Below, one piece after another: positions 9,751 to 11,299 of a stretch of 11,299 bases of DNA (positions are counted from its first letter, which is position 1; each line of letters opens with the position of its first letter). The notes beneath the pieces were generated by a model, which worked only from the letters and a program-made list of their open reading frames with translations, did not search any database and had not been told where the DNA came from. Made by a program: the position numbers and the translations under genes. The stretch spans positions 1 to 11,299 of the forward strand of contig JAOAAR010000027.1 of NCBI GenBank assembly GCA_026418755.1, written 5' to 3'. The DNA comes from Planctomycetota bacterium. Its GTDB lineage: Bacteria; Planctomycetota; SKW154.

Positions 9751-9885
9751 TCAAATAAAAAGTTCTGTGCCGAAAAGTTGGGTAAAAACCAGAAGTCGGC
9801 AACAAGACCAGTTTATTCCCATGGAATTAGACATATCCTGACTCGTAACGCCTTCCTGCCGATTGTTCTGTGTCGGGAAAAGGTA

Positions 9886-10602
9886 TTACACTTCTTTTTT
9901 TTCCTTCGGTTTTTGAGCGACGACAAGGTAGTTACATACTGTGCGTTCTTCTTTCCCTATACTCTTCATATAATCAGTAACTACTCTGTCGAGCCAGCCT
10001 GCGAAGATTTGGATAACTACGACCATAATTTTCCAGAACGCTCTAAATGGTAGAACCGTGACGATGAACTTGCACAGATGACAGGCGAGAGTTCCAACAA
10101 ACCCCAGTTCTTTTTCAATCTGTTTTAGAGTGAGACCGCTTTTTTCGATTAAGTATTTGAGACCAAACTCTGTGAATCTGAAAAAATCGTAAGGGATATC
10201 GTGCAAGGGCCATAAGAAGTTTGTGGAGAGAATTAGATGTCCGCCGGGTTTCAGACATCGCGCCATTTCAGAAACGGCGCGCGCAGGCTCAGGTAAGTGT
10301 TCCAATACTTGAAAGCAGACTACTGCATCGAAAGACTCACTCTTGAATGGTATATCAAGTGCGGAGCCGTATACATCAATTGCACTCTTCCTTGCTACCG
10401 CTTTGGACTCTTTATCCTCGTAAATGTCAAGAGGTATGTCCATACCGATATACTCATCCACCTGCTTGAATAGATAAAAATATGGTTTTGAGCCACAGCC
10501 GACATCCAGAAGATATCCTTTCGCATAAGAAGAGACTTTATCTATGTCTTTGCGGAGTCTATCACGGACAAGAAAGGAATGCCCTCTCTTGAGTTTAGCC
10601 AT
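9886..10602 (-). CDS. Class I SAM-dependent methyltransferase (Methyltransf_11 type)
   Basis: A 238-residue protein with the classic Rossmann methyltransferase motifs. LLDVGCGSKPY (31-41) is motif I and binds S-adenosylmethionine. An acidic strand end follows (YIGMDIP, 51-57), then FDAVVCFQVLEHL (91-103) and LKPGGHLILSTNF (117-129). The PYDFFRFT segment (137-144) is often seen in small-molecule or polysaccharide/lipid methyltransferases. A hydrophobic stretch at about 170-205 could give membrane association or form part of a substrate pocket. The substrate is unknown. It starts 38 bases after the trpB stop on the same strand, so the two may be cotranscribed, though no functional link is evident. 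The ribosome site is weak (AAAGGG about 11 bases from ATG). The C-terminus is lysine/glutamate-rich. Confidence 0.85.
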   Translation of the reverse strand: MAKLKRGHSFLVRDRLRKDIDKVSSYAKGYLLDVGCGSKPYFYLFKQVDEYIGMDIPLDIYEDKESKAVARKSAIDVYGSALDIPFKSESFDAVVCFQVLEHLPEPARAVSEMARCLKPGGHLILSTNFLWPLHDIPYDFFRFTEFGLKYLIEKSGLTLKQIEKELGFVGTLACHLCKFIVTVLPFRAFWKIMVVVIQIFAGWLDRVVTDYMKSIGKEERTVCNYLVVAQKPKEKKEV

Positions 10603-10640
10603 CTACTGGTATCCCTTTCTTCTTTCGTGCGGATCTCTTT

Positions 10641-11299
10641 TTATTCGATGCCCAGAACCTCACGGTAACCGACCAGGTCAAGAAAACCGTGTCCGCTGAT
10701 GTTGAAGAGAATCACCTTCTTCTCGCCTGACTTTTTGCATTTCACCGCCTCGTCAATCGCACAGCAGACGGAATATGCTGATTCTGTCGCCGGTATGTAA
10801 CCCTCAACCTTTGTGAAGAGTTGTGCTTTTTCGAAAACATATTTTTCGTCTATGGGATAAGCGACGGTGTCCAGAAGATTGTGCTTGCGCAGAACGGAGA
10901 TGATAGGAGCAGCAGCATGATAACGGAGGCCATCTCCACGAATCGGCGGTGGTTGAATATGATGACCAAGGGTGAACATCTTCAACATCGGTGTCATCTC
11001 GGCGTGGTCGGCAAAATCATATTTGTATTCCCCTTGCAGGTTCGGAGTGGATTGAGACTGCGCAGCAATAAACTTTACAGGTTTAGGTGCCTCTTTGCGT
11101 AGAACATCACCAAAGAACGGAATCGCTATGCCGCCGAAATTCGAACCGCCTCCTAAGCAGGAGATTACAACATCAGGATACTCCCCTATCTTTTGGAACT
11201 GTTTTTGGGTCTCAAGTCCTATAATGGTCTGATGCATAAGAACATGGTTTAAGACAGAACCGAGCGCATAGATGGAATCGTCGTGATTGAGGGCATCCT
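10641..11299 (-). CDS. trpB: TrpB2-type tryptophan synthase beta chain, C-terminal part (5' truncated by window edge)
   Basis: About the last half of a TrpB2-family protein. The frame stays open to the right edge (DALNHDDSIYALGSVLNHV precedes the first internal Met), so the Met at 11237 is not the start. GGGSNFGG binds the phosphate of pyridoxal 5'-phosphate. LKMFTLGHH, PPPIRGDGLRYH and LFNISGHGFLDL are segments typical of TrpB2 rather than TrpB1. The catalytic lysine lies in the missing N-terminal part. The enzyme joins indole and serine to make tryptophan. TrpB2 proteins often act without a tight TrpA partner and may serve as indole-salvage enzymes. No other trp gene is in view; the methyltransferase follows by 38 bases. 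Confidence 0.93.
   Translation of the reverse strand, partial: DALNHDDSIYALGSVLNHVLMHQTIIGLETQKQFQKIGEYPDVVISCLGGGSNFGGIAIPFFGDVLRKEAPKPVKFIAAQSQSTPNLQGEYKYDFADHAEMTPMLKMFTLGHHIQPPPIRGDGLRYHAAAPIISVLRKHNLLDTVAYPIDEKYVFEKAQLFTKVEGYIPATESAYSVCCAIDEAVKCKKSGEKKVILFNISGHGFLDLVGYREVLGIE

Noticed and set aside
9023..9841. 272-codon plus-strand ORF opposite the acyl-CoA synthetase N-terminus
   Set aside because: Antisense to clearly conserved codons, no motif of its own, and no good ribosome site; a long chance frame.
9851..9884. Imperfect hairpin followed by a T run as terminator
   Set aside because: The T run follows on the plus strand, where no gene ends; on the minus strand, where the methyltransferase ends, there is no T run and the stem is interrupted.

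Overview
The window looks like chromosomal DNA from an anaerobic bacterium. The NAD+-dependent DNA ligase and a zinc-type anti-sigma factor point to Bacteria. The ferredoxin-dependent 2-oxoacid oxidoreductase joined to heterodisulfide-reductase-like subunits, and a radical SAM enzyme, point to anaerobic, iron-sulfur-rich metabolism. GC content is moderate. I cannot name the lineage from sequence alone. There is no tRNA, rRNA, CRISPR array, transposase or phage gene, and no sign of a mobile region.

Left third (1-3068, plus strand): a tight operon enters from the left edge. It holds the 3' end of korA, then korB, korC, hdrC and hdrB. KorABC would oxidatively decarboxylate a 2-oxoacid to an acyl-CoA and release low-potential electrons. 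The HdrC- and HdrB-like proteins that follow are plausible carriers or users of those electrons. No HdrA (flavin) gene lies in the visible part. The operon ends against a convergent radical SAM gene (minus strand), with a weak terminator-like hairpin between them.

Middle (4535-5409): a divergent intergenic region carries a good promoter for the radical SAM gene, with a palindrome over its -10 box. To its right, a short membrane-anchored zinc-finger anti-sigma-like protein overlaps a small beta-rich protein (TAATG junction). These may be two coupled genes or one frameshifted gene. The second ORF overlaps the 3' end of ligA tail to tail.

Right half (5360-11299, minus strand): reading leftwards from the right edge, the genes are a partial TrpB2-type tryptophan synthase beta chain, a class I SAM methyltransferase, an AMP-forming acyl-CoA synthetase with its own sigma70-type promoter, and ligA with its own promoter. 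The acyl-CoA synthetase lacks the tryptophans that mark a true acetate enzyme. The 330-base gap between it and ligA holds several small stem-loops and no convincing gene.

Most of the window is recognisable housekeeping or central-metabolism sequence. The points most worth a second look are the KorABC-HdrCB module, the orphan anti-sigma/overlapping-ORF pair, and the atypical acyl-CoA synthetase.
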